From: DATJIG01 sp035493495
GTDB lineage: Bacteria > Pseudomonadota > Alphaproteobacteria > SMXQ01
DNA length: 21,582 bases
NCBI GenBank assembly: GCA_035493495.1
Contig: DATJIG010000289.1
Coordinates: 1 to 21,582 of the forward strand
Reading direction: 5' to 3'
Below, one piece after another: positions 13,042 through 19,941 of this stretch. How positions within the stretch are numbered: the first letter of the stretch is position 1; each line of letters opens with the position of its first letter. The notes under the pieces were generated by a model. The model saw nothing but the letters and a program-made list of their open reading frames with translations. It was not told where the DNA came from and made no database searches. The position numbers were made by a program, and so were the translations under genes.

Positions 13042-13286
13042 GTCGCGACGCACCTTCCTTTTCGGTACCGACATAACCCAGCGTCGCGACTCGCGACCGA
13101 GGCAGCATCGGTAGGCTCGGCCACGCTTTCAACGCAGCGTGGCACCCTACTGACCCTCACCGGGGACGACAAAGGCGGCTTCTGCCGGAGCCGCCGACGA
13201 CGGAGTGCGTCCGCCCGGCAAAGTGGGCGCACTCGGCCCCTCACCAGCCCGCTCCGGCCTCACAACCCGGAGCGGGCCTAGGTGAG
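13042..13286 (+). ncRNA. Cluster of five hairpins, possible structured RNA
   Basis: Stems seen directly: (1) GTCGCGACGC 13042-13051 with GCGTCGCGAC 13081-13090, enclosing a small CGGTACCG palindrome. (2) GTAGG/CCTAC outside GCCACGCT/AGCGTGGC, 13111-13150. (3) GGCGGCT/AGCCGCC, 13174-13195. (4) GAGTGC/GCACTC over GCCC/GGGC, 13203-13234. (5) CTCACC/GGTGAG outside GCCCGCTCCGG/CCGGAGCGGGC, 13240-13286. Long, nested, closely packed stems in a gene-free stretch suggest RNA structure, but no known RNA family is recognised. The strand is a guess based on the downstream plus-strand terminator-like hairpin. Confidence 0.35.
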
Positions 13287-13344
13287 TCAGGAGAAGGCGC
13301 GCAGACGAAAACGAAAATGATCGCACTCTCAACTCCGCGTCACC

Positions 13345-13486
13345 CCCGCGCCTCTCTTTTAAAAGCGACCGCGTGCAAGCGGTCGCTAATTGGGGGTCCA
13401 GGGCGACCATACGGAGTTCGGCGACTCTGAATTCCCGCCTCTACGGGCGGGTTGCACCCCGCCCGTTTTCAAAAGAGGGGCGCGGG
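13345..13486. repeat. 142-base element with long terminal inverted repeats (MITE-like or structured RNA)
   Basis: CCCGCGCCTCTCTTTT (13345-13360) pairs with AAAAGAGGGGCGCGGG (13471-13486): 15 of 16 perfect plus one G:U, with three more A:T pairs inside after one mismatch. Between them lie hairpin AGCGACCGC/GCGGTCGCT (13364-13387), a short GAGT/ACTC hairpin, and ACGGGCGGG/CCCGCCCGT (13443-13466). The whole can fold as a cloverleaf. No flanking direct duplication is obvious. It could be a miniature transposable element or an RNA with a closing stem. Confidence 0.5.
13443..13469 (+). terminator. Terminator-like hairpin inside the inverted-repeat element
   Basis: ACGGGCGGG, loop TTGCAC, CCCGCCCGT followed by TTTTC. 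It has the form of an intrinsic terminator on the plus strand although no plus-strand protein gene precedes it, hinting at a non-coding transcript. The left arm of the same element (13364-13387) has the mirror form, with a T-run on the minus strand. Confidence 0.5.
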
Positions 13487-13579
13487 CATGACGAACAATG
13501 GGAAGTCCGGCCAGCACATTGCGCATGACGACAAGGCGAGAAGACAACGCTAAGCTTCGGGAAAACAAGGGAGGTTGGA

Positions 13580-14716
13580 GTGGGGAGCACAAAGCTGCGA
13601 GACATCGCGAACATCGACCGCAGGGTGCTGCTGCGCGCGCTGCTGGCGGCACCCCTCGCCCTGTCCGCCCGCGCGGCGTTCGCCGCTGACGCCAAGAACG
13701 AAGATTGGAAGGCCGACTGGGACCGCACGCTCGACTCTGCCCGGAAGGAAGGCCAGCTGATCGTCTCCGGGCCCGTCGGACGGCTGTGGAGCGACTTCCT
13801 TGTGCCGCGCTTCAACAAGGAATTTCCCGGCATCACCCTCAAGATGACGCCGTTCGCCGCGCGCGATTTCTGGGTGCGGGTGATCAAGGAGCGCGAGGTC
13901 GGACAGTACCTGTGGGACCTGCGCCTCGGCGGCACCGACTCGGCGCTGTTCACGCTGATGCGCCAGGGCGCCATCACGCCGACGCGGCCCCTCCTCGTGC
14001 TGCCCGAGAACACCGACGACGACAATTGGTGGGGCGGCATCGACGGGCTGTTCGCCGACAGCGCGAAGACGACACTGTTGGCGTTCGGCTTCCAGACCTC
14101 GCAGACCAGCTTCTACAACAAGGACGTGATTCCCCAGGACCTCTCGGCCGAGGACCTGATCAAGCCGGAATGGACCGGCAAGATCTCGCTCGACGATCCG
14201 CGCGGAGGCTCGGTGTTCAACCAGCTCGCGGTCCTGCTCAAGGTCTACGGCGAGGATTACGTGCGCACACTGCTCCTGAAGCAGAAGGTCGTCATTCCCG
14301 GCAGCAAGCGCCAACAGGTCGAGTGGATGGTCTCGGGCCGCTATCCGATCGGCTTCGGTGTCGTCGCCGAGGACATCATCGAGGTCGGGCAGCGCGGCGC
14401 ACGCGTCGACATGATCGTGCCGATCAAGACGCCGGCCCAGACCTTCAGCCAGGGCTTCGGCGGAATCTCGCTGATCGACAAGGCACCGCACCCGAACGCC
14501 GCCAAGGTGTTCATCAACTGGATATTGACCAGGGATATCCAGACCGACCTCGATCAGGCGGTGAAGATCAACAGCCGCCGCAAGGGCGTGCTGCCCGGCG
14601 CGCCCCACAACGCCATCGACACCTCGCGCCTCGACCAGTACTTCGGCCACCAGACCGAGGACTTCAATCCGTACCACGAGCGCGTCGCCGCGATCGTCCG
14701 CGAGATGCCGCGCTGA
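13580..14716 (+). CDS. Periplasmic solute-binding protein (ABC iron/polyamine/thiamine-type, family 1)
   Basis: Secreted solute-binding protein, 378 residues. The N-terminus IDRRVLLRALLAAPLALSARAAFA looks like a Tat signal (paired Arg before the hydrophobic core) with cleavage near AFA. The mature part (WDRTLDSARKEGQLIVSGP, FNKEFPGI, DPRGGSV, ANPxA-like HPNAAKVFINWIL) is typical of family 1 extracellular binding proteins related to Fe(III), spermidine or thiamine binders. The start codon is GTG, with GGGAGG at 13569-13574. No permease or ATPase gene is present in the window, so transport partners are elsewhere. It precedes the Rieske oxygenase by 100 bases on the same strand, so it may bind the aromatic acid that the oxygenase uses. 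That link is inference; the ligand cannot be read. Confidence 0.85.
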   Translation: MGSTKLRDIANIDRRVLLRALLAAPLALSARAAFAADAKNEDWKADWDRTLDSARKEGQLIVSGPVGRLWSDFLVPRFNKEFPGITLKMTPFAARDFWVRVIKEREVGQYLWDLRLGGTDSALFTLMRQGAITPTRPLLVLPENTDDDNWWGGIDGLFADSAKTTLLAFGFQTSQTSFYNKDVIPQDLSAEDLIKPEWTGKISLDDPRGGSVFNQLAVLLKVYGEDYVRTLLLKQKVVIPGSKRQQVEWMVSGRYPIGFGVVAEDIIEVGQRGARVDMIVPIKTPAQTFSQGFGGISLIDKAPHPNAAKVFINWILTRDIQTDLDQAVKINSRRKGVLPGAPHNAIDTSRLDQYFGHQTEDFNPYHERVAAIVREMPR

Positions 14717-14816
14717 CGCGTTTTTGAAACGGCCGCACGCGTGACGCGCGAGCTCCTGCGCGCTACGCTCGCGGCCAACAAGATCGGGACAACCCGGCGT
14801 CGAACAGGAGGCGTTG

Positions 14817-16088
14817 ATGCTGTCACGCGAGGACAACGAGCGGCTGACCCGGGTCGGCCCCGGCACGCCGATGGGCGAGCTGATGCGGCGCTACTGGATC
14901 CCCGCGGGATTCGCGGGCCAGATCGCCGCCCCAGACAGCCCGCCGGTGCGCGTGAGGCTCCTGTGCGAGAGCCTCGTCATGTTCCGCGACACGAGCGGCC
15001 GCGTCGGGCTCGTCGACGAGACGTGTCCGCATCGCACCGCCTCCCTCTTCTTCGGCCGCAACGAGGAGAACGGGCTGCGCTGCGTCTATCACGGCCTCAA
15101 GTTCGACGTGAACGGCGCCTGCGTCGACATCCCCTGCGTGCCGCAGGCGAGCGCCGCCGAGCACGCCAACATGGCGAAGAAGCTCGCGGTGAAGGCCTAT
15201 CCGTGCGCCGAGCGCGGCGGCGTGATCTGGACCTACATGGGTCCCGCCGAGCTCAGGCCCGAGTTCCCCGAACTCGAATGGACCCTGGTGCCGGAGAGCC
15301 ACCGCTACGCCAGCCGGCATATCCAGGAGTGCAACTGGCTGCAGGGTCTCGACGGCGGCTTCGACTCGAGCCACCTGTCGTTCCTCCACAGCGGCGACAT
15401 GGACATCCGCAAGGGCAACGCCGACAAGGATCGCCGCATCGTGCCGACGCGCTACGACGTCGTCCCGCTCGACTGCGGCTTCGCCTGCGGCTCGGCGCGC
15501 GAGCTGCCGAACGGCAATCTGTCGTGGCACGTCGACGTCATGCTGATGCCGTTCCACAAGGTCATTCCCTCGGTGCCGCTGGCGGCCCACGTCTGGGCGC
15601 CGATCGACGACGAGAACACGATGCTCTACAGCATCAATTTCAATCCGCATCGGCCGTTCACGCCCGAGGACCTCGCCCGCGAGACGGCGCACCGCGGCAT
15701 CCACACCGAGAACGCGCCCGGTACCGACCGCGCCATCCAGAATCGCGACAACGACTATCAGGTCGACCGCGAGGCGCAGGCGAGCCGCCGCTCCTACACC
15801 GGCCTCAAGGGATTGGGCGTGCAGGACTGCGCGATGCAGGAATCGATGGGCCCGATCGCGGACCGCCGCAGGGAACACCTCCTCGCCAACGATCTCGCCA
15901 TCATCAAGATCCGGCGACTGTTGCTGAAGCTCTTGGACGACCACGCCGCGGGCAAGCCGCTGCCGGGGATGAAAGCGTCGAGCTACCGCGTGCGCTCCAC
16001 GCGCTACGAGACACCCGGTAGCGCATCGTTCGCCGACACCGTCGAGCGGCACATCGCCGCCTCCGATACCATGGTCGCTGCGCAGTAG
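14817..16088 (+). CDS. Rieske non-haem iron aromatic ring oxygenase, phthalate-dioxygenase-like
   Basis: Oxygenase component of a Rieske-type system (phthalate 4,5-dioxygenase / aromatic O-demethylase branch), 423 residues, cytoplasmic. The Rieske [2Fe-2S] ligands are Cys70, His72, Cys89 and His92 (CPHR, 16-residue gap from His72, CVYH). The mononuclear iron site has Asp183, His186 and His191 (FDSSHLSFLH), with the spacing of Asp205/His208/His213 in naphthalene dioxygenase. The C-terminal QESMGPIADRRREHLLANDLAI is typical of the phthalate group and probably carries the third iron ligand. ATG 14817 follows AGGAGG (14806-14811); a TTG just before it is less likely. Its reductase is not in the window. 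The substrate is unknown: phthalate-, vanillate- and carbazole-like acids are all possible. Confidence 0.9.
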   Translation: MLSREDNERLTRVGPGTPMGELMRRYWIPAGFAGQIAAPDSPPVRVRLLCESLVMFRDTSGRVGLVDETCPHRTASLFFGRNEENGLRCVYHGLKFDVNGACVDIPCVPQASAAEHANMAKKLAVKAYPCAERGGVIWTYMGPAELRPEFPELEWTLVPESHRYASRHIQECNWLQGLDGGFDSSHLSFLHSGDMDIRKGNADKDRRIVPTRYDVVPLDCGFACGSARELPNGNLSWHVDVMLMPFHKVIPSVPLAAHVWAPIDDENTMLYSINFNPHRPFTPEDLARETAHRGIHTENAPGTDRAIQNRDNDYQVDREAQASRRSYTGLKGLGVQDCAMQESMGPIADRRREHLLANDLAIIKIRRLLLKLLDDHAAGKPLPGMKASSYRVRSTRYETPGSASFADTVERHIAASDTMVAAQ

Positions 16089-16129
16089 GGTCGCAGCCCA
16101 GTAATCAGCGTTCACCGAAGGGGATGACG

Positions 16130-17152
16130 ATGCGAGTTGTGCCGAGCGTTGTCGGTTGCGTTGCCGCTGCGTTGCTCGCGGCTTCTGTCGTGCCGAGCCA
16201 TGCCGACGATTTCTACAAGGGCAAGACAATCAACGTCGTCGTCAGCACCGGGCCGGGCGGGACCTACGATTCGATCGCGCGGCTGCTGCAGCGCCACATG
16301 GGACGCTACATCGTCGGCAATCCGAACTTCGTCGTGCAGAACATGCCCGGCGCCGGCAACGTGCTGGCGACGAACTACATGTACAACATCGCGCCCAAAG
16401 ACGGCACGACCATCGCCACCGTCAACAACGCGATCCCGCTCAACCAGGTACTCGACGGCCGCGGCGTCCGCTATGACGCGAGCCGCTTCAACTGGATCGG
16501 ATCGCCCGGCAGCTACAACACCATCGCCATGGTCTGGCACACCGCGGGCGTCAAGACGATCGAGCAGGCGAAGAGCCGCGAGCTCAGCTTCGGCGCCACC
16601 GGCGCGGGCTCGAGCAACGTCATCATCCCGACGGCGATGAACAACACACTCGGCACCAAGTTCAAGGTCGTGCTCGGCTACAAGAGCGTGTCGGAGATCT
16701 ACATCGCCATGGACCGCGGCGAGGTGCAGGGTTTCACGACGAGCTACACCGGCGCGCTGATCGATCGCCCGGCGTGGTTCAAGGAGAGGAAGGTCGACAT
16801 CCTCGCCCAGGTCGGTGCCGAGCGCGAAAAGGACCTGCCCGACGTGCCCTTGGTCACCGAAATCGCGCCGACCGCCGAGGCGCGCGAGATCCTCAAGCTG
16901 ATCTCCTCGCCCAACGCGCTGGGCCAGCCGTTCCTGGCGCCGCCCGACGTTCCCGCCGACCGCGTCGCCTTCCTGCGCGCCGCGTTCGCCGAGACGATGC
17001 GCGATCAGAACTTCGCCGCCGAGATGGCGAAGCTCCACATCGACATCAACCCGATCAGCGGCATGGAGCTCGCGAAGATCGTCAGCGAGACCATCCACCA
17101 GCCCGCCGACATCATCGCCAAGGCCAAAGCGGCGATGGGCCCGCTGGAGTGA
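16130..17152 (+). CDS. Bug-type tripartite tricarboxylate transporter receptor (TctC family)
   Basis: Periplasmic substrate receptor of 340 residues. A signal peptide spans about residues 1-25 (ends SHA). The mature start DDFYKGKTINVVVSTGPGGTYDSIARLL is the standard Bug opening with the ligand-binding PGG loop. NMPGAGNVLATNYMYNIAPKDGTTIA is the second family signature, and GATGAGSSN is the third ligand-contact loop. Bug proteins bind carboxylates and aromatic acids. AAGGGG (16118-16123) touches an ATG at 16124 but is correctly spaced for the ATG at 16130, which I choose. No TctA or TctB membrane gene is nearby, so it is an orphan receptor. It lies 41 bases after the Rieske gene and is probably in its operon, supporting uptake of the oxygenase substrate. 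Confidence 0.9.
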   Translation: MRVVPSVVGCVAAALLAASVVPSHADDFYKGKTINVVVSTGPGGTYDSIARLLQRHMGRYIVGNPNFVVQNMPGAGNVLATNYMYNIAPKDGTTIATVNNAIPLNQVLDGRGVRYDASRFNWIGSPGSYNTIAMVWHTAGVKTIEQAKSRELSFGATGAGSSNVIIPTAMNNTLGTKFKVVLGYKSVSEIYIAMDRGEVQGFTTSYTGALIDRPAWFKERKVDILAQVGAEREKDLPDVPLVTEIAPTAEAREILKLISSPNALGQPFLAPPDVPADRVAFLRAAFAETMRDQNFAAEMAKLHIDINPISGMELAKIVSETIHQPADIIAKAKAAMGPLE

Positions 17153-17200
17153 CGGAGAACGCCGAGTGACTCCAAAGCGGTCTCGAACAAGGAGGCTCCT

Positions 17201-18148
17201 ATAGCTACCCCCGTTACTGACGCCGAGCGGCAATCCTATTTTAAAGCCGTGGCTCCGCTAATTGCGAAAGCAACCGCAGCAAAAGACACGCCGGACATCC
17301 TCTGGCATTACACGAGCGGGCATTCACTGATCCAGATAGTTCAAAGCGGCGAGCTGTGGTCAACGCAAATTTCATGTCTGAATGACCACAGAGAATTTCG
17401 TCATGCCTCTACTCTATTTTTGCAGGCACTCGAGGAGTATGCGGATACAAATACTTTAGACGACGATGACAGATTTTTATTCGAAGAGGCGCGAAAAGCA
17501 CTTCTCGCCGACTCCGCCCCGAAAAACTGGTGGTTCGTGGCGTGCTTCAGCGACAGCAAAGATGATCTTAGTCAGTGGCGCGCGTATAGCGGGGGTGAAG
17601 GAGGCTACGCAATTGCCTTTCACGCGAAAGCAATCGCGCTCGTTGGAGCAGCCGATCAAAGCTACCTCGCACCTGTTCAATACGATGAAAATATACAGCG
17701 CGACATTGCTCGCGAGGTCGCGGCGGGGACATTTAAATTTTTCCGAGAAGGACTCAAAACAAGAGGCGCGGAACCACGTGAAGAGTGGTTACGATCCTTT
17801 TTTGCCGCGTGGAGCGACGCGATTACCTATCTCGCACCCATTGTGAAACACAAAGCGTTTGCCGGTGAGCGAGAATGGCGCTTCGTGCGGAAGCTTAGAG
17901 ACACAGACTTTCCACGTATGCGCTATGTGCAACGCCAGATGATGATGTCTCGGCACCTTCCACTGACACTTTCAACTGCCACTTCTTCATCCGGAAAAAA
18001 GCTTTTGCCCATTGCCGAAGTGATGGTTGGCCCTAGTCGACACAAGCAGGTGTCGCAAATCAGCGTCGGAGATTTACTACGGACCGTGGGATATCCAGAT
18101 GCGGAAAGAAACGTCACCGTCTCAGACGCGCCATTTCAAACTCTGTGA
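17201..18148 (+). CDS. DUF2971 family protein, apparently starting at an ATA codon; likely acquired
   Basis: A soluble protein of about 315 residues. LWHYTSGHSLIQIVQSGELWSTQISCLNDHREF, WFVACFSDSKDDLSQWRAYSGGEGGYAIAFH and KHKAFAGEREWR are the DUF2971 signatures; no reaction is established. A strong ribosome binding site AAGGAGG (17189-17195) is followed after five bases by ATA, then ATPVTDAERQSYFKAVAPLI, a credible N-terminus. No ATG, GTG or TTG occurs in frame between the preceding stop (17150) and GTG 17249, and that GTG has no binding site. Either ATA is used, or an ATG was mutated or misread. The 17249 start would give 299 residues. Base composition is markedly more A+T-rich than its neighbours. 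It converges with the next gene, one base apart. Transfer is likely; DUF2971 genes tend to be accessory. Confidence 0.8.
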   Translation: MATPVTDAERQSYFKAVAPLIAKATAAKDTPDILWHYTSGHSLIQIVQSGELWSTQISCLNDHREFRHASTLFLQALEEYADTNTLDDDDRFLFEEARKALLADSAPKNWWFVACFSDSKDDLSQWRAYSGGEGGYAIAFHAKAIALVGAADQSYLAPVQYDENIQRDIAREVAAGTFKFFREGLKTRGAEPREEWLRSFFAAWSDAITYLAPIVKHKAFAGEREWRFVRKLRDTDFPRMRYVQRQMMMSRHLPLTLSTATSSSGKKLLPIAEVMVGPSRHKQVSQISVGDLLRTVGYPDAERNVTVSDAPFQTL

Positions 18149-18149
18149 T

Positions 18150-18737
18150 TCAAATCCCCGTCACGAATTTCGCCATGACGACGATGATGGCGACCTGCAT
18201 CGCGCCCTGGAAGGCGACGACGTAGACGTAGCGCCGCATGAAGCGGCCGATCCGCGCCGTGTCGGGCACCGGCTTGCGCACCTCGAAGTAGACGATGAGG
18301 TTGGTCGGCAGCAGGATGAACAAGCCCTGGATCGTCAGGATGGCGACGATGACGAGCGCCGCGATCACCCACCAGAACTGCGGGTAGTCCATCTCGAGAT
18401 AGCCGCTCTGCTTGGCGAGGAACCAGCCGGCGGTCGTCGTCAGGGTCGAGACCGTTGGCAGCAGAAACAGCGTCTTCGGCATCAGGCGGGCGATGAACGC
18501 GCGCCGCGCCGGGAACGGCATGCCGCGCATGATCGGGCCGACGACGAAGCCCATGAACAGGTCGGTGCCGGTCCACAGCACGCCCGAGACGACGTGGACG
18601 AAATTGAGGAACCAGTGCACGCCGCTGAGGATCGCCGCGACCAGCACGGCGGCCGCCAGCGCGCACCACACCAGATTGAACAGCCGGATCGGCGGCGCGC
18701 CGGCAATCGGATCGAACGGAACGGCTTCGGCGCTCAT
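18150..18737 (-). CDS. Conserved polytopic membrane protein of unknown function
   Basis: Inner-membrane protein of 195 residues with about five hydrophobic helices. A conserved-looking stretch FLNFVHVVSGVLWTGTDLFMGFVVGP (His, then W-T-G-T-D) resembles the first part of DUF2269-type and urate-oxidase-associated (PuuD-like) membrane proteins, but I cannot make a firm family call. Another helix has TAGWFLAKQSGY, and the fourth ends GLFILLPTNLIVYFE. It has no cleaved signal. It lies 20 bases downstream of dusA on the same strand and is probably co-transcribed; GGGAG occurs upstream of the ATG. Its 3' end nearly touches the DUF2971 gene, with no terminator between. The His and acidic residues within helices could bind haem or metal, but this is not demonstrated. 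Confidence 0.75.
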   Translation of the reverse strand: MSAEAVPFDPIAGAPPIRLFNLVWCALAAAVLVAAILSGVHWFLNFVHVVSGVLWTGTDLFMGFVVGPIMRGMPFPARRAFIARLMPKTLFLLPTVSTLTTTAGWFLAKQSGYLEMDYPQFWWVIAALVIVAILTIQGLFILLPTNLIVYFEVRKPVPDTARIGRFMRRYVYVVAFQGAMQVAIIVVMAKFVTGI

Positions 18738-18757
18738 CGATGCTCCCGGATTGTCGC

Positions 18758-19798
18758 TCAGCCCGCGGCGCGGATCGCGCCGTCGACACGGATCGCGTCG
18801 TCGTCCCGCGCATCCAACACCGCGGCCGGGATCTGCGCGACTGCGGCGCGCAGCACGTCGGGCCCGGCACCGGGCTTGTGCCCCTGCTCCGCCAGCGTGC
18901 GGCGCCACAGGCGGCCGCCGGCTTGGCCTGCGAACAGGCCGTGGATGTGGCGGCCGAGGCGATGGAACGGAACACGCGCTTGAGCGAGCTCCTCGGCGTA
19001 GACGATGAGGCCGTCGACGATCTCGCGCCGCGTCGGAACGATTTCGTCGCCGCCGAACACGTCGCGATCGGCGCGGGCGAGGATGTAGGGATCGTCGTAG
19101 GCGGCGCGGCCGATCATCACGCCGTCGAGGTGGCGCAGGTGCTTGCGCGCGGCATCGAGCGTCAGCACGCCGCCGTTGATGGCGATCTCGAGGTGCGGAA
19201 AGTCCTGCTTGAGGCGATGGACGCGCGGGTAGTCGAGCGGCGGGATCTCGCGATTCTCCTTGGGCGAGAGGCCGCTGAGCCATGCCTTGCGGGCGTGGAT
19301 CGCGAAGCTCGACACGCCGGCGGCCGAGACCTTGTCGACGAACGCGACAAGCTCCTCGTAGGAGTCCCTGTCGTCGATACCGATGCGGGTCTTGACCGTG
19401 ACCGGGAGCGGCGTCGCCGCGATCATCGCCGCGCAGCATTCGGCGACCAGCGCCGGCTCGGCCATCAGGCAGGCGCCGAACCGGCCGGTCTGCACCTTGT
19501 CCGACGGGCAGCCGACGTTGAGGTTGACCTCGACGTAGCCGAAGCTTTCGGCAAGGCTCGCAGCGTAGGCGAGTTGCTTCGGGTCCGAACTGCCGAGCTG
19601 AAGCGCCACCGGCGATTCGCGCGCATCGAACGCCAGGTGCCGCTCGGCGTCGCCGTGGACCACCGCCATCGCGGTGACCATCTCGGTGTAGAGCAGAGTC
19701 CGGCGGCTGATCAGGCGCAGGAAAAACCGCGCGTGCCGGTCGGTGCGGTCCATCATCGGCGCAACCGAAAGCCGCCGGGACAGGGATGCGGAAACCAT
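18758..19798 (-). CDS. dusA: tRNA-dihydrouridine synthase A
   Basis: Flavoenzyme that reduces uridine to dihydrouridine in the D-loop of tRNAs (positions 20/20a for DusA). It has 346 residues, normal for DusA. LSVAPMMDRTDRHARFF is the FMN-binding opening; the usual Trp after MMD is Arg here and the usual Cys after RH is Ala. NVGCPSDKVQTGRFGACLM holds the catalytic Cys97 and is the DusA-specific form. VKTRIGIDD, SFAIHARKAWLSGLSPKENR and INGGVLT, then DGVMIGRAAYDDPYI, complete the TIM-barrel phosphate and tRNA-binding loops. The ATG at 19798 begins just before the conserved core; a longer frame to 19909 adds unrelated Arg/Pro-rich sequence. It is divergent from the antiporter gene (143-base gap). 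Confidence 0.95.
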   Translation of the reverse strand: MVSASLSRRLSVAPMMDRTDRHARFFLRLISRRTLLYTEMVTAMAVVHGDAERHLAFDARESPVALQLGSSDPKQLAYAASLAESFGYVEVNLNVGCPSDKVQTGRFGACLMAEPALVAECCAAMIAATPLPVTVKTRIGIDDRDSYEELVAFVDKVSAAGVSSFAIHARKAWLSGLSPKENREIPPLDYPRVHRLKQDFPHLEIAINGGVLTLDAARKHLRHLDGVMIGRAAYDDPYILARADRDVFGGDEIVPTRREIVDGLIVYAEELAQARVPFHRLGRHIHGLFAGQAGGRLWRRTLAEQGHKPGAGPDVLRAAVAQIPAAVLDARDDDAIRVDGAIRAAG

Positions 19799-19920
19799 GG
19801 CGCAGTGTACCCGCGCCGCTCCGGGGCCGCCACCCGGCACGATCCGGGCCCCCGCGCAGGTCAGTTCTGCACAGGGGTGCTTGCGGATCGATGCCCCGCG
19901 CCGCCACAATCGCCTGGCCG

Positions 19921-19938
19921 GTGCTCCCGGCGGAGCAC
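19921..19938 (+). promoter_or_regulatory. Hairpin covering the antiporter ribosome binding site
   Basis: GTGCTCC, loop CGGC, GGAGCAC: a perfect 7-bp stem ending three bases before the ATG at 19942. The only Shine-Dalgarno candidate (CGGAG, 19930-19934) lies within the loop and right arm. It could limit translation, or it could be coincidence in GC-rich DNA. Confidence 0.4.
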
Positions 19939-19941
19939 CCC

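Larger units (their letters stand above)
12719..13579. other. Non-coding stretch of about 860 bases rich in hairpins
   Basis: No open frame here looks like a protein: the candidates are Arg/Pro-rich, lack plausible ribosome binding sites or overlap each other. I looked for tRNA, tmRNA, RNase P RNA and SRP RNA hallmarks (T-arm GGTTCGA, P4 GAGGAAAGTCCGG, SRP loop) and found none. The left 180 bases should hold the promoter of the DUF1190 operon. From about 13040 onward at least seven consecutive hairpins occur, listed separately. The right end holds the ribosome binding site of the solute-binding protein gene (13580). Confidence 0.7.

Noticed and set aside
12910..13281. 123-codon plus-strand open frame in the gap
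   Set aside because: Composition is Arg/Pro/Ser-rich, it has no ribosome binding site and runs through several long hairpins; not protein-like.
3042..13286. CRISPR array or tandem repeats
   Set aside because: No regularly spaced repeated units were seen; the repeats found are inverted, not direct.
13488..13553. Tiny open frame (MTNNGKSGQHIAHDDKARR...) with GAGGGG upstream
   Set aside because: Only about 21 codons, and the apparent ribosome binding site is part of the inverted repeat; worth keeping only if conserved in relatives.
12719..13579. tmRNA, RNase P RNA, SRP RNA or tRNA in the gap
   Set aside because: None of their diagnostic conserved motifs is present on either strand.
14823..16229. 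Long minus-strand open frame opposite the Rieske oxygenase
   Set aside because: Antisense artefact of GC-rich codons; the plus strand has all Rieske and iron ligands.
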